Source: Bacteroidales bacterium (GTDB taxonomy: Bacteria > Bacteroidota > Bacteroidia > Bacteroidales > F082). From it: a stretch of DNA of 64,000 bases. The stretch's first letter is position 1, and each line of letters begins with the position of its first letter. Both the position numbers and the translations under genes were made by a program. Under the pieces are notes generated by a model. That model was not told the origin of the DNA and made no database searches. It saw only the letters and a program-made list of their open reading frames with translations. The DNA lies in contig JAEFAE010000001.1 in assembly GCA_016291135.1 (NCBI GenBank), positions 124,001-188,000 of the forward strand. Reading direction: 5' to 3'. Below are positions 33,713-42,780 of the stretch, piece after piece.

Positions 33713-34915
33713 TCACACCACCAGGTTGAAGGTGTCTTTGGCAATCACGAATTCCTCGTCGGTGGGATAGACCACCACGGTGACCTTGGAGTCGTCGGTG
33801 GAGATGACGCCTGCCTCGCCGATGAGTTCCTTGTTGGCCCGGTGGTTGAGCTTGATGCCGAGGAACTCCATGTCCTCGAGGATGGCCTCACGCATGAACC
33901 AGGCGTTCTCGCCGATGCCTCCGGTCATGACCAGCACGTCGGCGCCGTTCATCACCGCCATGTAGGCGCCGATGTACTTCTTCACCCGATGCGCGAACAT
34001 GTTGAAGGCGTAGGTGCAGCGCTCATCGCCCGCTTCCTTGCCGGCACGGACGTCACGCATGTCCTGCTTGTCGCCGGTGATGCCCACCAAACCCGACTTC
34101 TTGTTGACGAGGGTGTTCATCTCCTTGGTGGTAAAGCCTTCCTTGTCCATGATGTACATGAAAGCGCCCAGGTCGAGGTCGCCTGTGCGGCTGCCCATGA
34201 CCAAGCCTTCGACCGGGGTGAAGCCCATGGAGGTCTCCACCGACTGGCCATACTGCACGGCTGCGATGGAAGCACCGCTGCCCAGGTGGCAGGTCACGAT
34301 CTTGCTCTTCTTCCAGTCCTTGTCGACAAAGGCAGCCGCCTTTTCGGCAACGAACTTATGGCTGGTGCCGTGGAAGCCATAACGGCGCACGCGATACTTC
34401 TCGTAGTACTCGTAGGGAAGGGCATAGAGGTAGGCCTCGGGCGGCATGGTGCTGTGGAACGAAGTGTCGAACACAGCGACCATCGGGATGCCGGGAAGCA
34501 CCTCCTCCATGGCATGGATGCCCTGGAGGCTGCCCGGGTTGTGCAAGGGAGCCAGGTCGCAGAGCGACTCGATGCCCTCGATCACCTTGGCGTCGATGCG
34601 GACGCTCTTCGGGAAGAGCTCTCCGCCGTGGGCCACACGGTGGCCCACGGCGCCGATTTCCTTCAGGTCTTTGATGACACCCATCTTGGGATCAACCAAG
34701 GCCTTGAGCACCAGCTTGATACCCTCGGTATGGTTCGGGATCGGCAACTGCTCGTAGTATTTCTCGCCGTTGTATTTATGGGTGAACTCGCCCATTTCGA
34801 GTCCGATGCGCTCCAACAGGCCCTTGGCCATCAGATGGGCGCGGTCGGCGTTTTCCATGTCCAGCAGCTGGTATTTGATGGAGGAGCTGCCGCAATTCAG
34901 CACTAATATCTTCAT
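33713..34915 (-). CDS. ackA: Acetate kinase
   Basis: The enzyme makes ATP from acetyl phosphate and ADP, giving acetate as a fermentation product. The 400-residue protein begins MKILVLNCGSSSIKYQ, the family N-terminal signature. VAVFDTSFH and GFHGTSHKFV give the catalytic Asp and His, and MTGGIGEN is the C-terminal adenosine-binding motif. The ATG at 34915 was chosen over an in-frame TTG two codons upstream. It lies 26 bases after pta, forming the classical Pta-AckA acetate pathway. Confidence 0.97.
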   Translation of the reverse strand: MKILVLNCGSSSIKYQLLDMENADRAHLMAKGLLERIGLEMGEFTHKYNGEKYYEQLPIPNHTEGIKLVLKALVDPKMGVIKDLKEIGAVGHRVAHGGELFPKSVRIDAKVIEGIESLCDLAPLHNPGSLQGIHAMEEVLPGIPMVAVFDTSFHSTMPPEAYLYALPYEYYEKYRVRRYGFHGTSHKFVAEKAAAFVDKDWKKSKIVTCHLGSGASIAAVQYGQSVETSMGFTPVEGLVMGSRTGDLDLGAFMYIMDKEGFTTKEMNTLVNKKSGLVGITGDKQDMRDVRAGKEAGDERCTYAFNMFAHRVKKYIGAYMAVMNGADVLVMTGGIGENAWFMREAILEDMEFLGIKLNHRANKELIGEAGVISTDDSKVTVVVYPTDEEFVIAKDTFNLVV

Positions 34916-34941
34916 AGTCAATAATTTTCGTATTTATGTTT

Positions 34942-35952
34942 TTAGTTTTTCTGGGCGATGGCTTGGTTGCAGGTGATTGCGACCAGTTTGTAAACATCGT
35001 CAATGGAGCAGCCACGGCTGAGGTCGTTGCAGGGCTTGGCTAAGCCTTGGAGCACAGGGCCCACGGCCTCGGCGCCGGCCAGACGCTGCACCAGCTTGTA
35101 GGCGATGTTGCCCACCTCGAGGCAGGGGAACACGAGGGTGTTGGCCTTGCCGGCGACGGGGCTGCCCGGAGCCTTGCTGGAACCCACCGAGGGCACAATG
35201 GCGGCATCGGCCTGGAGCTCACCGTCGAGTACGAGGTCGGGACGGCGTTCCTTGGCAATGCGGGTGGCTTCAATAACCTTGTCGACCACTTCATGCTTGG
35301 CGCTTCCCTTGGTGGAGAAGCTCAAGATGGCGGTGACAGGATCGATCTTGGCAATGGCCTTGGCCGTGTCGGCGGTGCAGATGGCGATCTCGGCCAGCTG
35401 CTCGGCCGTCGGCATAGGAGTCACCGCACAGTCGGCGAACACCATGCGTCCGTCGGTGCCGTAAGGGCATCCCTCGGGCAGGAACATGGTGAAGGCGCCG
35501 CTGACGCAGCTCACGCCCGGAACGGTCTTGATGATCTGAAGGGCAGGACGGAGCATGTCGCCCGTGGTGCTGCGGGCACCGCTGACGAGGCCGTCGGCTT
35601 CGCCGGCCTTGACCAGCAGGATGCCGAGGTACATGAAGTTCTCCGCCAAGTCGCTGGCCTGCTCGGGGGTCATCCCCTTGGCCTTGCGGATCTCATAGAG
35701 CAGATCGGCGTATTTTTGTTTGTCAGGATTGTTCTTCGGGTCGATGATACGGGCCTTCCCGATGTGCTGGAGGCCGAACTCAGCGGTCATCTCCTTGATT
35801 TTCTCGGCAGGACCGATGAGGATGATGTCGGCGACACCGTCTGCGAGGAGGCGGTCGGCGGCTTTCAAAGTACGGGGTTCGTCACCCTCGGGAAGCACAA
35901 TGCGCTGCTTGTGGGCTTGGGCATTGGCGATGATTTCTTGCATTAAATCCAT
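34942..35952 (-). CDS. pta: Phosphate acetyltransferase
   Basis: The enzyme converts acetyl-CoA and phosphate to acetyl phosphate, which AckA then uses. The 336-residue protein is the short, single-domain form without the N-terminal P-loop/DRTGG domains of the E. coli enzyme. Signatures are GLVSGA, the SFSTKGSAKH region and the VAGKANTLVFPCLEVGNIAYK pattern, in which the Ser and Arg residues bind CoA and phosphate. A TAAATTTG box at 36012-36019 lies 60 bases upstream. Confidence 0.96.
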   Translation of the reverse strand: MDLMQEIIANAQAHKQRIVLPEGDEPRTLKAADRLLADGVADIILIGPAEKIKEMTAEFGLQHIGKARIIDPKNNPDKQKYADLLYEIRKAKGMTPEQASDLAENFMYLGILLVKAGEADGLVSGARSTTGDMLRPALQIIKTVPGVSCVSGAFTMFLPEGCPYGTDGRMVFADCAVTPMPTAEQLAEIAICTADTAKAIAKIDPVTAILSFSTKGSAKHEVVDKVIEATRIAKERRPDLVLDGELQADAAIVPSVGSSKAPGSPVAGKANTLVFPCLEVGNIAYKLVQRLAGAEAVGPVLQGLAKPCNDLSRGCSIDDVYKLVAITCNQAIAQKN

Positions 35953-36011
35953 GATAGCTTGTTTGTTTATAAGTTGATTGTAGATTTGTTGTTCCGATGT
36001 TTTTAGCTTTG

Positions 36012-36019
36012 CAAATTTA
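36012..36019 (-). promoter_or_regulatory. -7 box (TAAATTTG) for pta-ackA
   Basis: TAAATTTG on the minus strand fits TAnnTTTG and lies 60 bases before the pta ATG. It is part of a divergent promoter region. Confidence 0.55.
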
Positions 36020-36041
36020 AGAATAATCCATCAATATTTTA

Positions 36042-36049
36042 TACTTTTG
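36042..36049 (+). promoter_or_regulatory. -7 box (TACTTTTG) for the DUF4271 gene
   Basis: TACTTTTG lies 21 bases before the ATG at 36070. Confidence 0.6.
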
Positions 36050-36069
36050 CAGTCTGAAATTTTATCACC

Positions 36070-36885
36070 ATGCCCGACCATCCGTTCATCAACTACTGGA
36101 ACCCTTCCCCAGCGCCCGCCGACACGCTGTTGTCTGCCGACACGCTCTGTGGCGACAGCCTGGTGCCCGGGTTCATCACCACCGGATTCGAAGGCATCAT
36201 CAACCCGATTGTCCGGGTCACCCACGAGGTGTTGGCAGGGTGGAACCTGATCGTACTGGGCGCCGTCCTACTCCTCGTTGTAATCAACAAACAGCTGTAT
36301 CCCAGACAGTTCCGTCAGATCCTGGCGGTTCCTGGCGGCGTGGCGCACACCAACCAGCTGCTTCGTGAATGGACGCCCTCACGGAGTTTCATCGGCTTTT
36401 CCTTTTTGGTGTCGTATGCCGTGGTGATGGCGCTGTTCGTGCAAAAGGCCTGCGTGGTCTTTTCGCGCGACGTGTCGGCCTACAACGGATTCCGGGTCTT
36501 CAGCATCATCCTGGCTTGTGTTGCAGGATGGATCCTGGTGCGCCATCTGATCCTGATATGGATGGCCTGGCTCTTCCACGAGAAGGAAGTGTTGCCCCGC
36601 CAAAGCACCGTACAGCTTTCCTCAGCCACCCTTGTCCTGCTGGTGATCCAGCCCATCCTTTGGTTGGTACTCTACACCCCCAACTCCATCTTCATCTGGG
36701 CAGGCATCGGCATCGTGTTTGCCGGAGCCCTGTTACGGGTCATACTACAATTTATTGAAACAAGACTTTTTTCGAAAATGCCTTCGTTTTATATTTTTTT
36801 GTATTTTTGCACCCTCGAAATCGTACCGATGACACTACTCCTTGTCGCAGGCCTTCGCTACTTTGCCCATCAGCCTGTGATTTAA
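36070..36885 (+). CDS. DUF4271 membrane protein
   Basis: The 271-residue protein has a short soluble N-terminus and about seven transmembrane helices. It belongs to DUF4271, a family found almost only in Bacteroidota, where it typically sits next to hemD as here. No enzymatic motif is visible. The position suggests a link to tetrapyrrole or envelope functions, but nothing in the sequence shows it. The last part of the gene carries a TATTTTTG box (36802-36809) that could drive hemD. Confidence 0.85.
   Translation: MPDHPFINYWNPSPAPADTLLSADTLCGDSLVPGFITTGFEGIINPIVRVTHEVLAGWNLIVLGAVLLLVVINKQLYPRQFRQILAVPGGVAHTNQLLREWTPSRSFIGFSFLVSYAVVMALFVQKACVVFSRDVSAYNGFRVFSIILACVAGWILVRHLILIWMAWLFHEKEVLPRQSTVQLSSATLVLLVIQPILWLVLYTPNSIFIWAGIGIVFAGALLRVILQFIETRLFSKMPSFYIFLYFCTLEIVPMTLLLVAGLRYFAHQPVI
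36802..36809 (+). promoter_or_regulatory. Internal -7 box (TATTTTTG) that could drive hemD
   Basis: TATTTTTG lies inside the end of the DUF4271 gene, 87 bases before the hemD ATG, after an unusually T-rich coding stretch. It may give hemD-rnpA-yidD independent expression. Confidence 0.45.
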
Positions 36886-36896
36886 ACAGTTATCTA

Positions 36897-37661
36897 ATGA
36901 AGATCAAAAACATTCTGGTATCCCAACCGCAGCCTACCGATATCACGAAAACACCGTATGGCGACCTGATGAAGAAATACAGCGTGAACTTCACGTTTGA
37001 GAAATTCATCAAATTGGAAGGAGTCACTGCCAGCGAACTCAGACAAGAACACATCAAGCTTCCGGAATATACCGCCATCATCCTCTCCAGCCGCAATGCG
37101 GTGGACCACTTCTTCAGGGTGGCCAAGGAGATGCGCTATGCGGTGCCGGAGACGTTGAAATACTTCTGCATCAACGAATCCACCGCCCTGTACCTCCAGC
37201 GTTACGTGCAGTATCGCAAACGCAAGGTTTTCCATGGGAACCAGACCTTTCCCGACCTGCTGGAGATCATCAAGAAGCACAAGGACGAGAAATACCTCTA
37301 CTGCTGCTCCGACATCAGTTCCGACGCCACCACCGACATGTTGACCGCCGCCAAGATCAATTTCACCAAGGCGGTGCTGTTCCGCACGGTCTCGGCCGAC
37401 GTTACCAAGACCATCAAGATCGCCGACTACGACATGCTGGTGTTCTTCAGCCCCGCCGGAATCGAGTCACTCAAAGCCAACTTCCCGAAATTCAAGCAGA
37501 AAGAGGTCGCCATCGGCGGCTTCGGCGAGGCTACCTGCCAAGCCATCGTGGATGCCGGGTTCAAGCTTGACTTCCATGCGCCCACCGAAACCGCCCCTTC
37601 GATGACCATGGCCATCGAGGAGTTCATCGCCGCGGAAAACAAGAAGAACAAGAAGAAGTAG
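36897..37661 (+). CDS. hemD: Uroporphyrinogen-III synthase
   Basis: The enzyme cyclises hydroxymethylbilane to uroporphyrinogen III, the branch point to haem and sirohaem. The 254-residue protein has the two-lobed HemD pattern. The first lobe starts MKIKNILVSQPQP and has IILSSRNAVDHFFR; the second has LYCCSDISSDATTDML, and FFSPAGIESLKANF and AIGGFGEATCQAI follow. The ATG at 36897 fits the family N-terminus; the upstream 30 codons of the frame overlap the DUF4271 gene. It sits 11 bases after DUF4271 and 13 bases before rnpA. Confidence 0.92.
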   Translation: MKIKNILVSQPQPTDITKTPYGDLMKKYSVNFTFEKFIKLEGVTASELRQEHIKLPEYTAIILSSRNAVDHFFRVAKEMRYAVPETLKYFCINESTALYLQRYVQYRKRKVFHGNQTFPDLLEIIKKHKDEKYLYCCSDISSDATTDMLTAAKINFTKAVLFRTVSADVTKTIKIADYDMLVFFSPAGIESLKANFPKFKQKEVAIGGFGEATCQAIVDAGFKLDFHAPTETAPSMTMAIEEFIAAENKKNKKK

Positions 37662-37674
37662 CCGTTGGCGTCGA

Positions 37675-38076
37675 ATGGAGGGCTTCCCGAAATACGAACG
37701 GATCTGCAAGGAAAACGACATCCAGTCCCTTTTCGACCAAGGGGCTGGATTTTCGTGTTATCCCTACCGGGTGGTGTATCGGTTCCGTCCTGTCGGCGAC
37801 CTTCCCCCGACCTGCCGACTGTTGCTGTCCGTCTCCAAGAAACGCTTCCACCACGCCATCAAACGCAACCGTGTCAAACGCCTGATTCGCGAAAGCTGGA
37901 GAAAAAACAAGGCCCCCCTCTGCGAAATCTGCCAAAGGGATACTATTTCACTGGATGTTGCGTTAGTGTACCAGGCCACCGTCATCCACACGTATCCCGA
38001 AATGATGGGCAAGACCGCCAAAGCCGTCAAGGAAGTCGTTCGCCGCTATGAAAAAGAGATTCAGACCACTCACTAA
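37675..38076 (+). CDS. rnpA: Ribonuclease P protein component
   Basis: RnpA is the protein cofactor of RNase P, which trims tRNA 5' leaders. The 133-residue protein carries the family signature [21 protein letters not shown] (about residues 52-72), rich in Arg and Lys for RNA binding. It starts 13 bases after hemD and its 3' end overlaps yidD by 29 bases, a common arrangement of rnpA with yidD. Confidence 0.95.
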   Translation: MEGFPKYERICKENDIQSLFDQGAGFSCYPYRVVYRFRPVGDLPPTCRLLLSVSKKRFHHAIKRNRVKRLIRESWRKNKAPLCEICQRDTISLDVALVYQATVIHTYPEMMGKTAKAVKEVVRRYEKEIQTTH

Positions 38077-38278
38077 ACTCCTCATCGGACTGATCCGGTT
38101 GTACCAGATCACCCTTTCGCCTTGGCTTGGCGGCGCCTGTCGCTACACCCCCACCTGCTCCAACTACGGCATCCAGGCCTTGGAGAAGTATGGGGCCTTC
38201 AAAGGCAGCTGGCTCACCCTCAAGCGGGTGCTGTCGTGCAATCCTTGGGGCGGGAGCGGGTATGATCCGGTGCCATGA
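38048..38278 (+). CDS. yidD: Membrane protein insertion efficiency factor YidD
   Basis: The 76-residue protein has the YidD pattern: an N-terminal amphipathic helix ([17 protein letters not shown]), then [15 protein letters not shown] and a C-terminal [12 protein letters not shown]. It helps YidC insert membrane proteins. It overlaps rnpA in a different frame. The 121 bases after its stop hold a GC-rich palindromic intergenic repeat before the protease gene. Confidence 0.95.
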   Translation: MKKRFRPLTKLLIGLIRLYQITLSPWLGGACRYTPTCSNYGIQALEKYGAFKGSWLTLKRVLSCNPWGGSGYDPVP

Positions 38279-38329
38279 AACAATAGAAGACAAAAACAGA
38301 ACTAAAAAACGAAATACAAAAAAGGAAGC

Positions 38330-38385
38330 ACCCCGGAGGGGTGCCCTGTCGGTAACCACGGGGTTGACCCGAGGGAAACCCCTGG
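38330..38385 (+). repeat. REP-like palindromic intergenic repeat, copy upstream of the protease gene
   Basis: About 56 bases built from short palindromes (CCCCGGAGGGG, and GGGGTT...AACCCC-type arms). It matches the reverse complement of 44311-44369 with only a few differences. It ends 14 bases before the ATG of the S41 protease gene, so it lies in the 5' leader. Confidence 0.85.
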
Positions 38386-38399
38386 AAAAAAGAAAAACT

Positions 38400-40079
38400 A
38401 TGGCCTATAAACGTTTTATCATTGCGTTGTTTTCATTGCTGTTGCCCGTGATGGCAATCGCGCAGGAGAAACAGAACAACTTCGAGATCTCGAAGAGCAT
38501 CGACATCTACAACAGCCTGATGCGGGAACTCAACCTGAACTACGTGGACGAGATCAATCCCGGCGAGCTCAACGAGACCGCCATCGACGCCATGCTCAAG
38601 GAGATGGACCCCTATACGGTGTTCATCCCGGAGTCGGAAATCGAGAACTACAAGCTGATGACCACCGGCGAATACGGCGGCATCGGCGCCCTGATCCAAT
38701 ATGACGGCGAATATACCCGCATCTCCGATCCCTACGAGGGCTGGCCCGCCCAGAAAGCTGGCCTTCAGGCAGGCGACGCCATCCTCTCGGTCAACGGCGT
38801 GGACACCCGACTGAAACCGACCGATCAGGTGAGCGAGCTCCTCAAGGGACAACCCGGCACCGAGGTAACCCTGAAGATCCGGCGCTATGGGGTTGACAAG
38901 CCCATCGAGAAGACCCTGAAACGCGAGAAGGTCAAGATCGACAACATCCCCTATTCCACCGTGTTCGACAACGGCATCGCCTACCTCTCGCTGAGCGGAT
39001 TCACCCGCGAGGCCGGCAAAGAGCTGAAAGAGAAGCTGGTGGCCATGAAGAAAGACCATGTCCTCAAGGGGGTGGTCATCGACCTGCGTGGCAACGGCGG
39101 CGGCCTCCTCAACGAGGCCGTTGATATCGTCAACCTCTTCATCCCCAAGGGGAAACCCGTCGTCTCGATGAAAGGCAAGACCCCGACGGCCTGCAGCCTG
39201 CACAGCACCAACAACGAACCGGTCGACGAGCAAGTGCCCCTGGCCATCCTGGTCGACGGCGCCTCCGCCTCCGCCAGTGAGATCGTCTCCGGCGCCATCC
39301 AAGACTACGACCGCGGCGTGATCATCGGCCAACGCACCTTCGGCAAGGGCCTGGTCCAAAACATCCTGCCCCTGTCGTACAACACGCAGATGAAAGTCAC
39401 CGTGGCCAAGTACTACATCCCCAGCGGACGCTGCATCCAGGAAATCGACTACTCCAAGAAACGGAAAGCGGAGCAAGGAGCCGACACACTCCATGCCCAA
39501 ACCACCACCACCCTGAACGCTCAGGACACCCTCGGCAAGCCGTTCACCACGGCGGCCGGACGTACCGTCTACGAAGGCCACGGCATCATGCCCGACGTCA
39601 AGGTGGATCTCCCGAAGTATGCCACCGTCACCGCCTATCTCTATGCCAAGAACTACATCTTCGACTACGCCACCAAATTCGCCCACGAGCATGCCTCCAT
39701 CGCACCGGCCAACGAGTTCAAGATCGACGACGCCACCTACAACGACTTCATGAAGTTTGTGAAGGACAAGTCGTTCTCTTACACCACCGAAAGCGAGAAA
39801 GTGCTGGAAGACCTGAAGAAGTGTGCCGAGGCGGAAGGCTACCTGGAGAGCATCAAACCCCAGATGGAAAGCCTTGAGAAGCAGCTGAAAGCCGACAAGG
39901 AGAACGACCTGCTCAAGAACCGCAAGGACATCGAGGAGCTGCTGCGTCTGGAGATCGTCGGACGTTACTACTACCAAGTCGGCCGCATCGTCGCCTCCCT
40001 CCAACATGACGAAGACCTGAACGAGGCCTTCAACATCCTCCTCGACAAGAAACGCTACGAATCCATCCTGAAGCCGTGA
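38400..40079 (+). CDS. S41 family C-terminal processing peptidase
   Basis: The 559-residue periplasmic protease has a signal peptide (cleavage near AIAQ), a short N-terminal helical segment and a PDZ domain (about 85-165, with GGIGALIQYDG). The S41 core has LVDGASASASEI with the nucleophile Ser and RTFGKGLVQ with the catalytic Lys. A helical C-terminal extension of about 150 residues follows. The ATG at 38400 was chosen because the upstream frame runs through yidD and the repeat. It overlaps the next gene by 4 bases (GTGA). Ctp-type enzymes process envelope proteins; the target here is unknown. Confidence 0.93.
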   Translation: MAYKRFIIALFSLLLPVMAIAQEKQNNFEISKSIDIYNSLMRELNLNYVDEINPGELNETAIDAMLKEMDPYTVFIPESEIENYKLMTTGEYGGIGALIQYDGEYTRISDPYEGWPAQKAGLQAGDAILSVNGVDTRLKPTDQVSELLKGQPGTEVTLKIRRYGVDKPIEKTLKREKVKIDNIPYSTVFDNGIAYLSLSGFTREAGKELKEKLVAMKKDHVLKGVVIDLRGNGGGLLNEAVDIVNLFIPKGKPVVSMKGKTPTACSLHSTNNEPVDEQVPLAILVDGASASASEIVSGAIQDYDRGVIIGQRTFGKGLVQNILPLSYNTQMKVTVAKYYIPSGRCIQEIDYSKKRKAEQGADTLHAQTTTTLNAQDTLGKPFTTAAGRTVYEGHGIMPDVKVDLPKYATVTAYLYAKNYIFDYATKFAHEHASIAPANEFKIDDATYNDFMKFVKDKSFSYTTESEKVLEDLKKCAEAEGYLESIKPQMESLEKQLKADKENDLLKNRKDIEELLRLEIVGRYYYQVGRIVASLQHDEDLNEAFNILLDKKRYESILKP

Positions 40080-41653
40080 ACTGGCGCGAGAAGACACGGC
40101 ATTACGAGCCAGCAGCCTGGTTCCTCGGCCTGGCCATGATGGCGGCAAGCCTCACCCTGTCGCCTTTCATGATGAGCGTCTCCCAGTTTTTCCTGTTGGC
40201 CGTGTGGCTCTTCATGGGCGATCCCGTCCGCGACAAGTTGCACCGTTTCTTCCACAATCCGATCGCAATCGTAGTCATTTCAATCTATTTATTGCATTTA
40301 ATAGGCCTCGCCTACACCGAGAACTACGGCAACGCCCTCAACGACCTGCGGGTCAAGCTACCCCTGATCACCTTCCCCCTGCTACTCGCCTCGGTGAAGC
40401 CCCTGGAGCAACGCACCCTCGACCTGGTGCTGCTCGTCTATGTACTCGCCGTGCTGGTCGCCACCGTCATCAGCTTCAGCGCCTACCTGAGACACGACTA
40501 CGACGACATCCGCGACATCTCACGCTTCATCAGCCACATCCGTTTCTGCCTGAACATCGTGCTTGTGATGGGCATCATCGGCTATTACCTGTTCACCCGC
40601 CGAGGCCATTGGCTGGAAAAGGGGGTGCAGGTCGTCCTGCTCGCCTGGTTTGCCTGGCAACTCTACCTCTTCGAGTCCATCTCGGGCTACCTCGCCTTCC
40701 TTGGCCTGGTAGCCGCAACGGTGGTGTTTCTCTTTTTCCGCAAGGTGAAAAGCCGCGGCTGGCGATGGGCGGGAATCATGGTGCTCATCGCAGCGCCCTT
40801 GGCCGCCGGGTTATGGCTCCATCACACGGTCTCGCAGATGCTCCGGGTGGAACCCGTAGCCCTCGACACCCTCGACCGGAAAACCGCCCTGGGCAACGAC
40901 TATTGGCACGACACGGTCTGCTTCCCGGTGGAAAACGGCCAATATGTGGGACTGTATTTCTGTCGGCCTGAGATGAGGGATGCCTGGAACCGACGTAGCG
41001 CGCTCGCCTACGACGGCACCACCCACAACGGGGAGAACCTGGAAGCCACCCTGGCCCGCTACCTCACCTCCAAAGGGCTCCGTAAAGATGCCGAGGGCGT
41101 GGCCGCCCTCAGCGAACAAGACATCCATAACGTGGAACAGGGCGTCGCCAACTACGTCAGCTGGAGCCATCCCGGCGTCTATGCCCGGCTGGCCTCCACC
41201 CTGTTCGAATACAGCCAATACCGACGGCTGAACAACCCCAATGGCGGCTCGCTCTCCCAACGCATCGAATACACCCGCGCCTCCCTGTACCTGATCCGCC
41301 AGCATCCGCTGTTCGGCGTGGGCACCGGCGACCTGGCCGACGCCTACCGCAACGCCTACGACGAGATCCACTCGCCCCTGGAGCCACAATACCGGCACCG
41401 GGCCCACAACCAGTACCTGGCCATCACGGTTGCCTTCGGCCTCATCGGCCTGGTCGTATTCGGGTTGGCCTTGCTGCTCCCTTATCTGACCGGACGACGC
41501 CACCGCAGCTACCTTTATACGGTCTTCCTCGTCATCGCGCTGCTATCCATGCTGCCTGAAGACACCCTTGAGACCCAAGCCGGGGCTTCCTGGTTTGCTT
41601 TTTTCAATTCTTTGTTTATCTTTGCATCCAATAAATGGAAGGATCCTTCCTAA
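40076..41653 (+). CDS. O-antigen ligase family membrane protein
   Basis: The 525-residue protein has about 11-12 transmembrane helices with a large periplasmic loop in the middle. It carries the Wzy/WaaL-type motif HNQYLAI after a GVGTGDLADAYRNAY stretch, as in O-antigen ligases and polymerases. It would join or polymerise surface polysaccharide. The start is a GTG overlapping the protease stop (GTGA). The periplasmic loop (about residues 240-410) is longer than in many WaaL proteins. Ligase against polymerase cannot be decided here. Confidence 0.85.
   Translation: MNWREKTRHYEPAAWFLGLAMMAASLTLSPFMMSVSQFFLLAVWLFMGDPVRDKLHRFFHNPIAIVVISIYLLHLIGLAYTENYGNALNDLRVKLPLITFPLLLASVKPLEQRTLDLVLLVYVLAVLVATVISFSAYLRHDYDDIRDISRFISHIRFCLNIVLVMGIIGYYLFTRRGHWLEKGVQVVLLAWFAWQLYLFESISGYLAFLGLVAATVVFLFFRKVKSRGWRWAGIMVLIAAPLAAGLWLHHTVSQMLRVEPVALDTLDRKTALGNDYWHDTVCFPVENGQYVGLYFCRPEMRDAWNRRSALAYDGTTHNGENLEATLARYLTSKGLRKDAEGVAALSEQDIHNVEQGVANYVSWSHPGVYARLASTLFEYSQYRRLNNPNGGSLSQRIEYTRASLYLIRQHPLFGVGTGDLADAYRNAYDEIHSPLEPQYRHRAHNQYLAITVAFGLIGLVVFGLALLLPYLTGRRHRSYLYTVFLVIALLSMLPEDTLETQAGASWFAFFNSLFIFASNKWKDPS
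41617..41624 (+). promoter_or_regulatory. -7 box (TATCTTTG) for cdd
   Basis: TATCTTTG inside the end of the preceding gene lies 41 bases before the chosen cdd ATG. It is too close to the in-frame ATG at 41635 for a normal leader, which favours the later start. Confidence 0.6.
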
Positions 41654-41664
41654 AAGGCGATCAC

Positions 41665-42156
41665 ATGAAGAAACAACAATTCATTTCGGACTACACGGTT
41701 TACCAGGACGAAAACGAGCTGGCCACCCACACCGCCGCCGATGCCGAGCTGCTTCGGATGGCGCATGAGGCTACCGACCATGCCTACGTCCCCTACTCGA
41801 AATTCCATGTAGGTGCCGCCGTTCGTCTGGAGAACGGCGTCGTCCTGAAAGGATGCAACATCGAGAACGCCGCCTATCCCAGCGGCCTGTGCGCGGAACG
41901 GGTGACCCTCTTTGCAGCGCAAGCCCAGTATCCCGACGTTGCCGTGGAGGCCATTGCCGTCACGGCACGATCCGAAAACACCGAGGTCACGGAACCCGTC
42001 GCCCCCTGCGGTGCCTGCCGTCAGGTGATGGTGGAGACCGAGCAACGGTCGGGGAAACCCATGCGGATCATCTGCCAAGGCCATACCGGACCGGTGTTCG
42101 TATTCGAGGGCGTGGAGACCCTGATGCCCTTTATTTTCCTAACCAAGTTCCTTTGA
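41665..42156 (+). CDS. cdd: Cytidine deaminase
   Basis: The 163-residue homotetrameric-type enzyme deaminates cytidine and deoxycytidine to uridine forms for pyrimidine salvage. The catalytic Glu lies in CAERVTLFAA and the zinc Cys residues in that motif and PCGACRQ. Substrate contacts are in FHVGAAV and NIENAAYP. The ATG at 41665 (MKKQQFISDY) was chosen over 41635 because of the promoter position. GtrA follows 41 bases later. Confidence 0.95.
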   Translation: MKKQQFISDYTVYQDENELATHTAADAELLRMAHEATDHAYVPYSKFHVGAAVRLENGVVLKGCNIENAAYPSGLCAERVTLFAAQAQYPDVAVEAIAVTARSENTEVTEPVAPCGACRQVMVETEQRSGKPMRIICQGHTGPVFVFEGVETLMPFIFLTKFL

Positions 42157-42196
42157 CAACCGCCTCTAAGCATCAGGCCAAGCAAACCCATCAGCC

Positions 42197-42583
42197 ATGC
42201 ATCCTTTGCTATTGAAGTTCTTGAAATTCGGCGCCGTAGGCTTCTCGGGCGTTTTGGTGAATTTCGGGGTGACCTGGTTTTTCAAAGAGGTTTGCAAGCT
42301 GAACAAATACGCCAGCAACATCCTGGGCTTTGTGGTCGCTGCCACCACCAACTACCTGCTCAACCGCTGGTGGACCTTCCAGAGCACCAATGCACAGGTA
42401 GGGACGGAATACGCCAAGTATTTCCTGGTGTCCATCGTCGGCTTGGGTATCGACACCCTGACGGTCTATCTGCTCCACAGCAAACTGAAATGGAACTTCT
42501 ACCTCAGCAAGGTCTTCGCCATCGGCGCCGCCACGCTGTGGAATTTCTTCGGAAACCTGTTGTTCACCTTCGCCCAGGTTTAA
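42197..42583 (+). CDS. GtrA family membrane protein
   Basis: The 128-residue protein has four transmembrane helices and the GtrA signature (FLKFGAVGFSGVLVNF, NYLLNRWWTF). GtrA proteins are thought to flip polyprenyl-phosphate-linked sugars for cell-surface glycosylation. A GT2 partner of the Dpm1 type exists in this window at 10076, but not nearby. It is the last gene of the run before the repeat-rich region. Confidence 0.88.
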   Translation: MHPLLLKFLKFGAVGFSGVLVNFGVTWFFKEVCKLNKYASNILGFVVAATTNYLLNRWWTFQSTNAQVGTEYAKYFLVSIVGLGIDTLTVYLLHSKLKWNFYLSKVFAIGAATLWNFFGNLLFTFAQV

Positions 42584-42609
42584 CTTTTCAAGGTTTATAT
42601 AACAGAGGC

Positions 42610-42780
42610 GAACCCTAGCTTAGCGAAGTGTCCCAACGGCACTACGCAACTCCCTTCGGTCCGTTGCTGATGTGCCTTTTGGGACACCTCGCACGCTTAC
42701 GGGTCCGCCAGGGATCCCCAACGGAAACACGCGACCCCTATCGGTCGGGGTTTTAACCCCGGTCGTAGTGAGGCATTTCC
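42610..42780 (+). repeat. Palindromic GC-rich intergenic repeat region
   Basis: The gap between gtrA and the PAS gene, running just into the PAS 3' end, contains a hairpin with a 9-bp outer stem GTGTCCCAA (42628-42636) / TTGGGACAC (42679-42687) and an inner GGCAC/GTGCC. CCCTATCGGTCGGGG-type palindromes follow. It resembles a REP element or a transcription terminator pair rather than coding DNA. Confidence 0.75.

Noticed and set aside
38433-40148. 571-codon minus-strand open frame
   Set aside because: It is antisense to the S41 protease gene and has a shadow-like composition.
42610-42780. CRISPR array or riboswitch in the GC-rich palindromic gap
   Set aside because: Units are irregular palindromes without constant direct repeats and spacers, and no riboswitch core was recognised.
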